64,000 nucleotides of DNA, taken from NCBI RefSeq assembly GCF_036324505.1, contig NC_086368.1, positions 7,012,016-7,076,015 on the forward strand. The letters are read 5' to 3'. Shown here one piece after another: positions 26,311-40,942 of this stretch. The notes below the pieces were generated by a model that was not told the origin of the DNA, did no database searches, and saw nothing but the letters and a program-made list of their open reading frames with translations. The stretch's first letter is position 1, and each line of letters starts with the position of its first letter. Position numbers and translations under genes: made by a program. Origin of the DNA: Eleginops maclovinus. Taxonomy: Eukaryota > Chordata > Actinopteri > Perciformes > Eleginopidae.

Positions 26311-29300
26311 GTAGGACACACCCTTGATTTAATAACAACAAATGACTTAATCTTTGTTATTTGTTAATAAGTTTTAGTTAGGTTTTATTTACTAAGAATG
26401 CATAATCTCCAATGTGTATACACAGCTCCTGTGCCTTTAAGGTGATGATACAGAGGAGCCACAGGACTAGGACGCAACATTTATGTAATTGTTTTTAATT
26501 TAACTATCTGATCTGTGTCTGTATTGTATGAAACATTTATCTATATTTAGAGAATATTTCAGGTTGATTTGCATGCAGGATCAATTTCCAGGATTGTTCT
26601 ATGGATCACCTTTTAAGTAAACTATATAATTGAACTCTGAAGGGAAGATGAAGTTTATTGATTTAGTGCTGTGGTCTTTCATGTGTTATTTGCCCGGAGT
26701 CTTAGTTAAAGTAGATCTCAGTTGACAAAAATGCAATTGAATTTTCCAAGGGAACACAATTTGATTCCAAATGGTAAATACATGCACATGATAGAGATCT
26801 GCCAGAAACAGCTCAGGTTTCTAAAAGTGGTACAAAGCAGATAGCTCTTATACCAGTATGAAGAGTGATGAAACTATGAATCATTAGTCCATCAACAGAA
26901 ACTTATCTAGTAATAGTTTTGTATCAATAAGCATATTTTGAAGCAACAGTCTTTGACATGGCAAATATTCTCTAATTCCAGCTTACTTAATGTGAGATCA
27001 CTGTTTATCTCTGCTTTATATCATTACAAAAATGATATAAAATGGGTGAATAGAGCTTCCCTTTTTATTTTTTACATTTAATTGACTTAAATATAACCCC
27101 AACAATTGACTTTTTGATCATTGGGACAAATACTGTATCTGAGTCCTGAGGAGAGAGGGTGACTTCACTCTGGTTTGGATGTTTTTATTAAATCTAGAAA
27201 AATAATTTGGACTCTGAACAAAAGCTCTTTACCGTCACCAGTCTGCCTGGAGAGAAGTCAGAATAATGTATTGGTTTTTAGGGCTGTTTGATTAGGAGAC
27301 AGGAAAACACAATAAACTGCATAATTATCTCCAACTCAGTGCCAAGTTATAAAATAAATAACCATGTTGCACACATCAAGCCTCCTTTGTCCTAAATGTG
27401 CACATGTGGAAGAAAAGGGAGTCTGAGTGCAGAGGAAGGGTCTACGCTGAGTGGTATGTGCTGATGCCGCAGGATGCTCGACCACCAACACATATTTGTG
27501 GGAGGACTGACTCCTCAACTGAATACATCGAGATTACTAGAAGCACGCAACCAGACAACCTCTCCCTGCTGACTGTATGAACGTATAACAGAGGAACATA
27601 TATACATCATTTTGAGAATGATCATCAAAAATGCTGAATAGGTGAGAGCTGCAGAAACATTTATGTTGGCTGCAAGAACTTGTTTCCAGTGGAAGATCCA
27701 GAAATTCATGGAAACATTAATAGAAAGAACAGCATTTACTGAAACTGATCACTAAGGGAAAACAGGGCCATTTCCCACCACTCACTGTTTTAGTAATACA
27801 TTCCTAAATCAGGATTATTTTAGGGCTGTAAAACTCAACTGCATCACTAAAACAGTTTTTGTGGATGAGGTGACATTTGCACTGGGGAGGAAACGGTTCA
27901 AATAGCTTTATACAATATGGCTCCAATACCCAAGAGTGTTGCTAGCTGCTAAAGCCATCTAATAACTTACCAGATGCAAATGTACCATCATGTTAGTATG
28001 GTTGATAACTGTAGTGTAAAGTATCCAAGTACATTTATCGTACTTTAGTACAATTCTAACACACTTGTCCTTTATTTCCATTTATTGCTACTTTTCTGCT
28101 CCTTCTTCAAAAGAGAAGTTTTACTTTTGACTTTATTTGGCAACTAAAGTTTCTTGTTTACTATTCAGTAGGGCTAAGTGATAATTCAATATTAATCAGC
28201 TTTCAAGGAAATCATATCGTAATAAAATTGTGTATCGAGATGAATTAATTATGCTGTTTAAATGTAAGATGCTCATACTAACATATATACTTTAAAGATA
28301 GAAACTGGATTTAAGGATGCAACATATAGGGACAGCAATGAAGCTATGTACTCATGGGACACAGTATATGTCAGCACTTTCACAAGGGAATAACTGTTTA
28401 GTATAACAGTAGGATTTTAATAGATCTTCTGGCCTTATAAAACCATGATTTTTTGGCAGGTATGGTACAGTTTGTAACCCAGTAACTTTCTGTTTCAACA
28501 GTTGATTCCATTTGATCAATTTTTTCACACTAAATACCTAAAGAGGGACTAAACACAAATTTAGAGATGGAGTTAAGATTTACTGGTACAAATACAACCC
28601 TTCACGTAAACAGTATGCAGGGAGTATCACATTGTTTTACATTGAAATGTAAATGTTGTTCAAATACCAGTAGATGTAAATCTATCTAGTACTTAAAACA
28701 GCATCAATAAGACTAAAGTCCCAAAAAGTCAGGAACAAACCCCTTTGTGTTTAGCAAAATGAAATGTTGTTCTTTGCAATCTTGTTAAAAATCTTTTAAT
28801 TCCTTAGGTGTTTTTCAAATATTTTCCAAAACAACGATATCAGATGTCCAAATAATCTGCATTTAACTAGAACTGTGTTCGTGTTTTGGACATGGACCAA
28901 TGAGTATACAACAAAGGTTTGCTCCAAGTAACTCAGATTGACCCAAGAGTTGAGTTTGGCTGTGTCCAAATTACATTCAGATATTTTGGGTTGGCTCCAC
29001 TTGTATTCCTGCTAAATTCTGAAACCATATGAAGACAATATGAATATAAAACAAATAGAAAATTAGATCCTGTGAAATGGTGCTCTTTTTACAATCATTG
29101 TATACAGTTGGTTGTTTGCATTTTATAACTATCCTGAAAAAGATCGAGAGGTAGCACACAAGATCCCTGATTACACTTACTATAAAATGCCATTTACACG
29201 TAACAGCTAGTAAAACAATAAGTCATTGATTATGGTTTTCTGTAACTATTTAAGTCTGTTCACATTTTCTTTTCAATAACCACACTTGAAACAAGGCCAG

Positions 29301-29938
29301 AGCCCATACCGAGTTCCCATAAGATTCTACTTCCTGTCTGTTTCCTTCTGTTGATTTCTCTGATTATCTATTTTTCTTCTCTTTATTTGGGACAGTTTAG
29401 CCATCATCTGTGGAAAGTTTGGTGCTCTCACAAATCTAAAAATGAATATTCAAAAAGTATTCATGGTGTTTTCTGGTGGAGATAAAATACTGTTTGTTAT
29501 CCACAGCTGATTTTTTATTTGCCGGACTTTTTTCTGTGGATTTGTATCACTGCACATACCCTTATAAACGGTCTTAGCTCCTTAGCAACGGTCTGCTCTC
29601 CTTAGTAGCGGTCAGTTAGCCAAAAAATTAAGAGCCTCTGGATTATCCAAAAGAACCAACCAGAAACGAGGATTCAACTAAACTGCGTAATAACTCATAT
29701 CCACACTGCAGATGATTAATTTTGTACCAATATTAAATATCATTTCTACAATATCATACAACATCAAATTGTGAGATATGATTTTCTCAATATCGCCCCC
29801 TATAGATTTCTGTTACAGTGGATTAAACCTGATGGAAAAATAAACAAAACATTTCACTTTCTGGCGAGGTTATCTCCTCAGTGTCTTCTGCTGCCCATCA
29901 CTTTAAAGCTAACTTAACCTCCTCCTTCTTATCCTCAG
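26311..29938. other. aspn: Long first intron of aspn (inferred)
   Basis: It holds no gene. About 28015-28180 (CAAGTACATTTATCGTAC, TTTATTTCCATTTATTGCTA) and about 28165-28260 look like diverged fish repeats. Confidence 0.35.
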
Positions 29939-30210
29939 CTCTCCCTGGTCGCTCTATCTCAGACCCGCCCTCCAAAATAAAACCATGAGGGTCTTTCTCC
30001 TGCTTTTCCTGCTGGCGATGGGCAATGCCAAACCCTACGAGCCAATCAATGTCATGGAATTCATGAAACACTATGATGTCATGATGGCTGATTCAGCCGA
30101 TGAAGACAGCGAAGAAGACGACGATGATGATGACGACGACGATTATGAAGATGAGAGCTGTCCCGCTGACTGCCGTTGCTCGCCAAGAGTAGTGCAGTGC
30201 TCCGACAAAA
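29939..30210 (+). CDS. aspn: aspn exon with start codon, signal peptide and Asp repeat
   Basis: The acceptor is TTATCCTCAG at 29938 (a second AG at 29962 is possible). The ATG at 29985 sits in ACCATGA, a fair start context. The peptide opens [15 protein letters not shown], a signal peptide. The acidic run is coded by mixed GAT and GAC at 30117-30143. The exon ends ACAAAA|GTGAGA, phase 1, after the Cys cluster. Confidence 0.93.
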
Positions 30211-33200
30211 GTGAGAAAACATGGTTGTTGATATAAATGGCAAGCGTTTTTTTGTTATTCAACTCTAAAATATTTAAAGTTTACCATTAAAAATCAAGCC
30301 AAGTGGCCCCGGCCGTGGTGCAACTGCCTAGGGCACCTGCACCGTACGCCGGCGACCCGGGTTTGTTTCCGAATCCCACCCGGACTCTCTCTCCCACTTT
30401 CCTGTCACTCTTCTATCCGATTAAAGGCAAAAAGCCCCAATAAAAATAACTTTAGAAAAAAATCAAGCAAAGTGTAAGTTGCCATTGTTTATTTTTTTGG
30501 TTTCTCTACAAATTCAATGAGAAGATTCAAATCAAAACACTTCTGATCTGAAATTGTGTCTTGCTTTTGTTTGTTATCCTGCTTTAGCTTTCAAAGCACT
30601 TTATAAAGCTGTCGTCTTTGGTGATTCATAGATAGTTTGTATTATTTTCATTTTATTATTTAATGTCAGAAAGTGACAAGATTTATAAAAAAACTGCTGA
30701 TAGTTTGATCCGTCTTGCATCAATGACTATGTAAACTTTCACTGAGATGTTCACGTTTGAGTCATAAAGAGCACAATTACTTCTTCACCTGTACATCTCA
30801 GTATTGCATTGCACACATTGGTGTAGAATGAGCTCTCATCACTTTTAGTCCAACTCTGGTCTTCAATTAGGCATTTTCTTTCTGCCAACAGGTCATATCT
30901 CTATTCCTGAGAAGATTCCTGAGGACACTGTGATACTTGACCTCCAGAACAATTATATCACTGAGGTGAAGGAGAATGACTTTAAAGGCCTCAACAAGCT
31001 TCATGTAAGAGAAACCTTGAGCAAAGGTTCAACCTGCACACAGTAATGAACACCATAACCCCTCTCCATTAACATTCAACAGATGTAGACATCCGATGAC
31101 TTCAAGCCAAATCTCTTGCACGCATCTAAAGCAGAAATATGCTGCAGGAAGTGTTGCTAAATTACTGTATACATCTGTAAATAGGAACGGCAATTTCTTT
31201 CCTACCCTAAATATTAAAACTACTGCTGCGAGGAACACACCTTCAGTTCAATTTCATTAAGCTGGATCTGAATTCAACCAATTTAAAACAACCGATGCTA
31301 AAAAAAAGATGGACACGTGAAATACACTTAGATTTTCTGTTTACATGATCAATCCTGTTTTTACACAACCATGCATACAAATAACGTCAGTTAGCAGAGC
31401 CTACGCTTTGGTGGCACAACACAACCACTGCAGCAAGTCACGTAAAATAAATATGAAATAAATTGATGAGTGTGTTTGGAGCGAGTGCGAGTCAAGCCAA
31501 TAAGCTGTCTGTATAGACCTGTTTGCTTTTTGAAGCTAACATACATCTAACAAGGTTTTAAAAAATATTTTTGGAATATGCCAATTGATCCAGCAAAGTA
31601 GAGCATTATTATCTGAAATGATTTCCCCCCACTCCTACACCCAAAATGTGCATCTCTTGAGCCAAAATCAACTAAACAAGCCCTAGACATATTAGAGACA
31701 TAACCAATGAATTCCCTCTACAAAATGCCAAGATTTGGGAACCATCATCATCAATCATTCCCAATCAGACTCAAATTCCACAAAATGCTTTTAAAGCTCC
31801 TAAAAAGAAATGGCCCTCTAATAGTAAGAATGTAGCCTGCAGCCTGACAAGATTACAGTCCATTTGTAGGAAACTCATTTAAAAAGATGAGGTCTACCAG
31901 CAGCTCTGTCTTTGATCAGCTGATTATGAACCACATTAAGATCTAAAAGGTGAATAATACTCTGCTGTATCAAAGCAAACTAAGGACAATATGCTGTTTG
32001 TGGTAATGCATTGGCTTGTCATCAAGAGCTGAATGTCACAGCTGACCTGAACAGGGTTGAGTTTGTTCATCCTTTCTAGTTTATGAAAAGATTAGTTTAA
32101 GTAGAGTGTTAATACCCAAATAATGTACAAAGTAAAGAAAATGAAGTATTTTTAAAGCAAACAAACAGCTTTGAAGTAAGTAGATGACTTTCGAATATTT
32201 GACAAGGCATCTGTATAAATTGACTGACAGACCTTTCTTTTTGGTAATAAGAGATTACTTCGGATTCTCTATAATCACCTGTAAAAATTCCTAATGAATG
32301 TACAGTACTACATTGTATTCTTCCATCTCCTCCATCAGGGCCTGTTTCTGATCCACAATAAGATTTCCAAGATTCACCCCAAGGCCTTCAGAAACATGGA
32401 ACACCTCAGATTGCTGTACCTCTCCTACAACCATCTAACTGAGATCCCAGCAAACCTGCCGCCCAATGTCATCGAGCTCCGCTTCCACGAAAACAAGATC
32501 AATAAGATCCAGAAGGATGCGTTCAAAGGCCTGAGGAAACTGCATGTGCTGGGTAAGACCTGACTTCAGCTTACTGTATTAGATCAACTCAATTCATCTG
32601 ATTTAATCAATATTGCAATTTGGATTGAATGAAGTATTGTAGAGCTGTAAAGTAAAACGTATTCTACAGACTAAATCATTTTGATTTAATTTTGATTGTT
32701 TATTGCAAAAATTATTCCAAAATGATCAATCCCTCCTATATCGTAATCGCAATGTCAGTCAAACAGTAATATCGTGCAGACCTAGATCAGGTCATTGCCA
32801 TGGAGAAGTTGGCAGCTTTCTACTCAAAAGACTGCAGCAAACCATTTCATGATTCATTCATGTCTGTTAACCATTTTTGTGCGCTTCACTTTTAACACAT
32901 GCTCTTGCCTCTTTATTTAATATGTTAGAAGCAGTTATTTATCCTCGAGTAAATCAGGTGTGTGACAGTTGCTCCATTTCATTATAGAATAAAACACAGT
33001 AGATTTAAAAGGTAGAAAAAGATAAAATAAAATACAAATATTTAAATAACCATAAGAATACAAAATGTAAATGTGTACATTGTACTAAAATACTTCAGAA
33101 CAACAAATAGGTAAACATTACAGTATAGTACAGTATATATACACACACCGATATAAACAGTGGTGTGAAAGTGTTAATAAATGTATTTATAATAAAAAAC

Positions 33201-35075
33201 AGATTATTGCTCTAAATATACAATCTAATACAGTATTGCATAGTTAACCATTTGTAAAGGTTATGTAGCCCAATTCATTTGATTTTGCCTGCACTGTCCC
33301 ATCTGTTGTAACATTTATCTGATTTAATAAAGTTTTAACGAGGGAAAGGTGATGAAAAACATTTACAGTAGTATTTCTTTTGATTGGTAAACTTCAGACA
33401 TATTGAGGACTAACAAGCCCTCACAATGCGATGTTCTTGAATGTAATCAGGAGAAATATGATCATTGAAAACTGTACCAGATTTACTCTTGTTTGTTCCA
33501 CAGAGCTGGGCGCCAACCCTCTGGCCAACACTGGGATTGAGTTAGGAGCTTTTAACGGCTTGTCCACTCTGTACATCGGTATTGCAGAGGCCAAACTAAC
33601 TGCTATACCAAAAGGTAGAACATCATTAATCACGTATTACACGCAGACTACACCTCACTCAGGCTTAAAAACTGCTTGTTGATCACAAGCAAGTAAATAC
33701 AGTATGCTTGTCTTCTTCTGCCTGGTCTGATTGGTTTTGTTTGCTGTGTTTTTTCCCCAGACTTCCCTTCTTCCATCACAGAGATGAGCCTGGACTACAA
33801 CAAGATCACTAAGGTGGAAATAGAAGACTTCATACGATACAAAAACCTGCAGAGGTAAAAACACGGCCACATATTATGCTGGAAACAAACTTTTTTCCAT
33901 CACTTCATCTCTGGAGAGTCGAGGCTTTTTAATAACAAGGGGTGATGATGAATTGTACCTTTCAAATATCTTTTGACGTTTTCGCAGGCTAGGACTGGGC
34001 TTTAACCAGATCAAGTTTGTAGAAAATGGCAGCTTAGCCAACATCCCGAGCATCCGTCAGATCCACCTGGACCACAACCGCCTGAAAAAGGTCCCACCGA
34101 ACCTCGGCTCCCTGCGCTACCTCCAGGTGAGATGCTGAATGTAGTCACGGTTGATGCTCTACAATTAGCTCCAACACTTATTCTCCAAAAACAACAACAT
34201 TTCTGTTTTACATTTCCTTTTCAGATGAACATTATCTTGACCTAGATTTGTATTTGATGCAAAGAGATGGAAAATATATAAACCAAATGTAGCAGCATCT
34301 GAAGGCTAAGCTGGCATGTTGCCCATACTTCGTTCTCAAAGGCCATGTCCTCGTGCTCATTCTAAAGCATTCTAAGTTGTACGTGTTCAAAACAATCTAC
34401 AGGATGGCATGCAGGTCAAGTGACTTCACTTAATTCATCCTTCTCCCACTATGAAGGATCATATGACCGAGCCCAGACATCCCACATAGCGAACTGAATT
34501 TGGGCAGCTGCCAATTTGTTTAGTTTTTACCCAAAGTTCATCAGATAAATCCATAGCTAAATCAGGAGGGCTCAGATTTCTTTTGACTACATTAGTATGG
34601 TAAAGCACCTGCAAAACACCAATCCAACTGTCAGTCTCATGCTCCATCCTACAGTCCTCTATGTGCAACTGATACTATGCTGTCATCACATCAGGAATAA
34701 AAAGGGGAACAGAAAAATGTTTACTTGTTTGCCAAATCACACACATATCAGTTTCCTTCAACTCAGATACCTGACTCAGGCTTTCTTTCCTGGTGTATAG
34801 ATTATGATTTTGAGTCCCCAAAGAAACAGCATCAGAACATCCCTCCCACTCATGACAAATCTTCTCTGTCCGTTTAGGTGATTTACCTCCACGGCAACAA
34901 AATCAGCAGTGTGGGAGTCAACGACTTCTGTCCCATGGAGCCCAGTTTCAAGAAGAACCTGTACACAGGCATCAGTCTCTTTGCCAACCCTGTGAAATAC
35001 TGGGACATCCAGCCAGCCACATTCCGCTGTGTGAGCGGACGGAGAGGCGTTCAGCTGGGAAACTTCAGAAAGTAG
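29985..35075 (+). CDS. aspn: Asporin, whole coding span, 7 coding exons
   Basis: Class I SLRP secreted to the extracellular matrix; in mammals it binds collagen and TGF-beta and modulates mineralisation. Coding exons: 29985-30210, 30892-31004, 32339-32552, 33504-33614, 33761-33854, 33988-34126, 34878-35075; all phases join, giving 364 residues. Features: signal peptide (about 1-15), acidic stretch with nine consecutive Asp (residues 45-53), N-terminal cysteine cluster C-x3-C-x-C-x6-C (59, 63, 65, 72), about 10-12 LRRs, and a C-terminal ear with two Cys (DFC and FRC). The Asp run separates asporin from decorin and biglycan. No Ser-Gly glycosaminoglycan site is evident near the N-terminus. The position between ecm2 and ogn agrees. 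Confidence 0.95.
30306..30459 (+). mobile_element. tRNA-derived SINE
   Basis: It has a promoter-like box A (TGGTGCAACTG, 30316-30326) and a damaged box B (TTCCGAATCCC near 30367), then a tail of AAAGGCAAAAAGCCCC and A-rich sequence. It is flanked by a near-perfect direct repeat of about 15 bases, at 30291-30305 and 30460-30474 (AAATCAAGCCAAGTG with one mismatch), the target duplication of retroposition. It lies in the aspn intron after the ATG exon. This type is common in teleosts. Confidence 0.88.
30892..31004 (+). CDS. aspn: aspn LRR exon
   Basis: The acceptor is GCCAACAG and the donor is CTTCAT|GTAAGA. Length 113 bases, phase 1 in and phase 0 out. It encodes [20 protein letters not shown] then [14 protein letters not shown], the first full LRR of a class I SLRP. 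Confidence 0.94.
31005..32338. other. aspn: aspn intron, unremarkable
   Basis: 1.3 kb of AT-rich sequence; no repeat or RNA gene recognised. Confidence 0.4.
32339..32552 (+). CDS. aspn: aspn LRR exon
   Basis: The acceptor is CTCCATCAG and the donor is GCTGG|GTAAGA. Length 214 bases, phase 0 in and phase 1 out. It encodes about three LRRs: [38 protein letters not shown] and [18 protein letters not shown]. Confidence 0.95.
32553..33503. other. aspn: aspn intron with an old repeat
   Basis: About 32575-32790 (ATCAATATTGCAATTTGG, ATCGTAATCGCAATGTCAG, AATATCGTGCAGACC) looks like a diverged copy of a fish repeat usually starting GGGCTGCACGATAT, in reverse orientation. Confidence 0.4.
33504..33614 (+). 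CDS. aspn: aspn LRR exon
   Basis: The acceptor is GTTCCACAG and the donor is AAAAG|GTAGAA. Length 111 bases, phase 1 at both ends. It encodes [20 protein letters not shown] then [16 protein letters not shown], matching the conserved ANPL..GIE.GAF.G segment of the class. Confidence 0.94.
33761..33854 (+). CDS. aspn: aspn LRR exon
   Basis: The acceptor is TTTTCCCCAG and the donor is CAGAG|GTAAAA. Length 94 bases, phase 1 in and phase 2 out. It encodes [20 protein letters not shown] and the start of the next repeat. Confidence 0.94.
33988..34126 (+). CDS. aspn: aspn LRR exon
   Basis: The acceptor is TTTTCGCAG and the donor is CTCCAG|GTGAGA. Length 139 bases, phase 2 in and phase 0 out. It encodes [20 protein letters not shown], including a sequon (NGS), then [18 protein letters not shown]. 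Confidence 0.94.
34127..34877. other. aspn: Last aspn intron, unremarkable
   Basis: 750 bases with no recognisable element. Confidence 0.4.
34878..35075 (+). CDS. aspn: aspn last coding exon
   Basis: The acceptor is CCGTTTAG, phase 0, and the frame runs to TAG at 35073-35075. It encodes [18 protein letters not shown], then [18 protein letters not shown] and ATFRC, the conserved SLRP C-terminal ear with its two cysteines. Confidence 0.95.
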   Translation: MIYLHGNKISSVGVNDFCPMEPSFKKNLYTGISLFANPVKYWDIQPATFRCVSGRRGVQLGNFRK

Positions 35076-35361
35076 TTGGGAGTACAAACAATGCGCTCAG
35101 AGAGAACTAGTAATATCCTCCAAATTAGAAATGAGTTGAAAACAAATCTGGATTCTTAAAATAAATCAAGACATTTATTAAAAAGTGTTGCACATGTAGA
35201 AAGTGTTTTTGTAGCTGAAGATAATATACAGGGGGAGGAAGTTATAACTTGCTGTACATTATAATCACATTCAACACGAGTGCCCTGCTACCTTGGTGAG
35301 GTTTCTGTGAGGGGATTCTTACGTTTTGTCAGTCACCTTTTTCTGTGTACACTTTTCCAGG

Positions 35362-35367
35362 AATAAA
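35362..35367 (+). terminator. aspn: Candidate aspn polyadenylation signal
   Basis: AATAAA about 290 bases after the stop. Further copies are at 35160-35165 and 35971-35976. Which are used is not visible from sequence. Confidence 0.35.
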
Positions 35368-36599
35368 GCGCCTCCCTCTGGTACCATTAGAGCTCAACAA
35401 CAGAATCTGCTGGCTTTCTAAAGGTTTTAAGCCATTTCCTTTCAAGTTATAAACATTTAACATATCAAATTCAAAAGTTGTTTTCTAAACCTCAAAAAAA
35501 CATACTCATTTTCTGTCTTATGCCATATCTTTGCATACTATATTCATGTATTTTTTAAGTTAAGATATATTAATCATCATAGAAGAGTCACTATATGGCC
35601 AGAGCATAACATGACCCTAAAAACCACTTTCACTTTTTCTTTCCAGCAGAAGTCTGTACTGGCATTTTTATTGAGTGCAATAAGACACTTTGAAGCGGTC
35701 TGTATGTGGATGTTTTATATTATCTCGCTGCATGTCTGTATTGTCTTTGTTTAGAAGCTGAATGCTTCATGTCAGGCTGGATCTTACATGTGTAAGAAAC
35801 CTAAAACGTCATTTTGTTTTATTGAACTATAGCAAACAAGTGAACTAGAGTAATTAAAATGATAAGCAGGTAATACAATTCCCAAGCTGAGAGCATCTTC
35901 CTTTCAAACAGTTTGTTTCTTCCAATGCTCCTCCTCTGAAATGGTGCTATATTTATTGAGTTTGTGATCTAATAAACCAGGATACCCTCCCCTTGTATTT
36001 TGTAATTTATATACTTTAAATGGGTTTGAGTTGTAAAGTAAACATTTCATTTTGTTCCTTGGACACTTTTTTTCATATCCTTTAGACTTTTGATTTCAGG
36101 CAATTTAAATATAGGGAATGTTTCTGCCAAAATCAGCGGGCGAGATACTGGATAAGATAAGAGTGAAAAAAGAGGTTAATCACTGAAGATCAGAAAGAAT
36201 GATCAACACCTTTTCAAATAACTTGATAATAAACTGAATGAAGACAGTCATATGTGGATTGCATGCTCAGAGGGGCTGAACCTCAAAATTGTATTTCTGG
36301 TTATAAATAATTAGATTTAATAAAATCATCAATAGTCTACAATAAATTGTTAGAAAACAGTGAATAATGTCCACACAGAGAGGGTTAATTCCCTAAATGG
36401 TCGGTCCAAAAACATTCCAAAACCGTAACATATTCATTTTATAAAGATACAGACAAACAGTAAATCCTCACATTGTAGTAGGTTGAAACGCATATAGCAG
36501 GACTGAAACAAACAATTCATTTCAGTTATTGGGAATTGCATGCTTTTGATTCAATAATAAATTAATCAGTTGCAGCAAAAAGTGTCCTCACTTCTACCT

Positions 36600-37112
36600 G
36601 CTGGGGGGGTTCCCTAAGGAACACCTTTATTCGGTTGTTACAAAATTGAGCAGGTTCGGCCAATGTCATTCCTGGCCTTGGATTCTGCAACAGCAGTCTC
36701 AGGAACAGCTTTTTCCGCAACACCATAACCCTGCTGAACTCTCAAACTCAGGACTAGCCCACTCTTCCTCCCCCGCCATGATCCTCGAACTACAGTGCAA
36801 ACACAACACCACATTCCCCTTTGAATGTCATGGGGCTCCAACTCACAGCGCCTCACACTCAGGAACCATTAACTTGTCATACATTTACAATTTATTACAT
36901 ATATTTGATGTTTATTACAACTGTATTTAACTTTTACTTGCGCAACCCTGCACCCTATATGAATATACTTCTAAATCACCACCTTATGCAAAGATCTTTA
37001 TTCATATTTATTGATTTATGTCCATTACTACAACATTGTTGTTGTGTAATTTATTGTAACCACATGCACTTCGTTGTAGTCAATGACAATAAAGTTGAAT
37101 CTTATCTTATCA
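36600..37112 (+). repeat. Probable retroelement 3' end
   Basis: The end of this stretch, CACTTCGTTGTAGTCAATG, then ACAATAAAGTTGAATC and TTATCTTATC, is the kind of tail seen on many fish non-LTR elements and their parasites (AATAAA signal then a short repeat). The body has no open frame I recognise, so the left boundary is a guess. Confidence 0.5.
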
Positions 37113-39243
<2,131 letters not shown>

Positions 39244-40111
39244 GATGAAACCTATGTGAAGACCTGAGTGTTTTTCTGTACACTCTGCGTCTCTCTGGGA
39301 GGCCGCTGTTTGGCTGTTAGCTCCCCACTGATTCCCAGAAACAGAAACACAACACCTGCCAAATGCCTCTCTCAGACACACCTCTACCTGGAACTGATAT
39401 CTGCAGGAATCCAGGCCGGGCTGCAATGCAGTACAAACGGCGTGGAGCTGTTGATGGTTTGCTTCTCAACTGTTTTGTCTTTCTAAATGAAGACTTATGC
39501 AGTGGGTGGGGTTGAGGGGCGCTGTCTCTCGCTTTCTCCAGGAAACATATGGAAAAGATCTGCCGGTTGGCCAGGCCTCATTCTGCCACGTTTCACAGCC
39601 CCCCCACCCACACACGTCCTAACTTCAGAGCTTTTACCTCTATTCACCGGTTTTTACTCCTCTCTACCTTCTTCTTTATTCTAGTCATTTTGAAATGTTT
39701 TAAACTAAGCCATGTTGGTTTTCAAAAAGCTGAAAATGAAAACGGATCAACTTTGAGTGTATCATTGCGCAAAACAAAGCGTACAACTTGTGGGAGAGGG
39801 GGCCCGGGGTCAAAGCTGGTCCTTGTGCTCGAAACACAGAAACTATAACAATGTATTTTTGTGGTTGAACTGTCCCTGAAAACAATCTTCTTGTACCTAC
39901 GTTTTCATTGAGAGTGGATGCAATAAGATCTTTCTAATCCATGTTAGCAGGGTATTTACCAATAGTATTGCAGTTATCGATTCCACTTGCACATCACAAT
40001 GGCAGGGACACATTTGGGGAGTTGTATGTATACAATGTATAATGTATAGATATGTGTATTATAAACAGACATGTATGGCAGATGTGTATAATATATATAT
40101 ATATATATATA

Positions 40112-40940
40112 CAGTGGGCCAAAAAAGTATTTAGTCAGCCACCAATTGTGCAAGTTGAGGCCTGTAATTTTTATCATAGGTACACTTCAACTATGAGAGA
40201 CAAAATGAGAAAAATAAATCCAGGAAATCACATTGTAGGATTTTTAATGAATTAATTGGTCAATTCCTCTGTAAAATAAGTATTTGGTCACCTACAAACA
40301 AGCAAGATTTCTGGCTCTCACAGACCCGTGTGGTTCTGGGATTTTTGCTCACCGTTCTTGTGATCATTTTGACCCCACGGGGGGAGATCTTGCGTGGAGC
40401 CCCAGATGGAGGGAGATTAGCAGTGGTCTTGTATGTCTTCCATTTTCTAATAATTGCTCCCACAGTTGATTTCTTCACACCAAGCTGCTTACCTATTGCA
40501 GATTCAGTTTTCCCAGCCTGGTGCAGGTCTACAATTTTGTCTCTGGTCTCCTTTGACAGCTCTTTGGTCTTGGCCATAGTGGAGTTTGGAGTATGACTGT
40601 TTGAGGTTGTGGACAGGTGTCTTTTATACTGATAACGAGTTCAAAAAGGTGCCATTAATACAGGTAACGAGTGGAGGACAGAGGAGCCTCTTAAAGAAGA
40701 AGTTACAGGCCTGTGAGAGCCAGAAATCTTGTTTGTTTGTAGGTGACCAAATACTTATTTTACCGAGGAATTTACCAATTAATTCATTAAAAATCCTACA
40801 ATGTGATTTCCTGGATTGTTTCCCCCATTCTGTCTCTCATAGTTGAAGTGTACCTATGATGAAAATTACAGGCATCTCATCTTTTTAAATGGGAGAACTT
40901 GCACAATTGGTGGCTGACTAAATACTTTTTTGCCCCACTG
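40112..40940 (-). mobile_element. Tc1-like transposon with long inverted repeats, internally deleted
   Basis: Inverted ends CAGTGGGCCAAAAAAGTAT and ATACTTTTTTGCCCCACTG, each about 210 bases of related inverted repeat (left about 40112-40325, right about 40711-40940), with flanking TA at 40110-40111 and 40941-40942. It landed at the end of a TA microsatellite. On the - strand an open frame from 40577 encodes the N-terminal DNA-binding part of a Tc1 transposase (see separate entry). The catalytic DDE domain is missing. Confidence 0.93.
40325..40577 (-). pseudogene. Tc1 transposase, N-terminal DNA-binding fragment
   Basis: It starts [20 protein letters not shown] and continues [20 protein letters not shown] then [11 protein letters not shown], the first helix-turn-helix of the paired-like DNA-binding domain, then [19 protein letters not shown], the start of the second. 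After about 84 codons the frame runs straight into the left inverted repeat ([14 protein letters not shown] is repeat, not transposase) and stops at 40260. It could bind transposon ends but not cut. Whether it is expressed is unknown. Confidence 0.85.
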
Positions 40941-40942
40941 TA

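Noticed and set aside
30306..30380. Possible tRNA gene
   Set aside because: Box A and a damaged box B with an A-rich tail and flanking duplication show a SINE, not a working tRNA gene; the anticodon stem is not formed.
36638..36930. Short open frames at the retroelement tail
   Set aside because: No match to any LINE or other protein that I know; probably untranslated repeat sequence.
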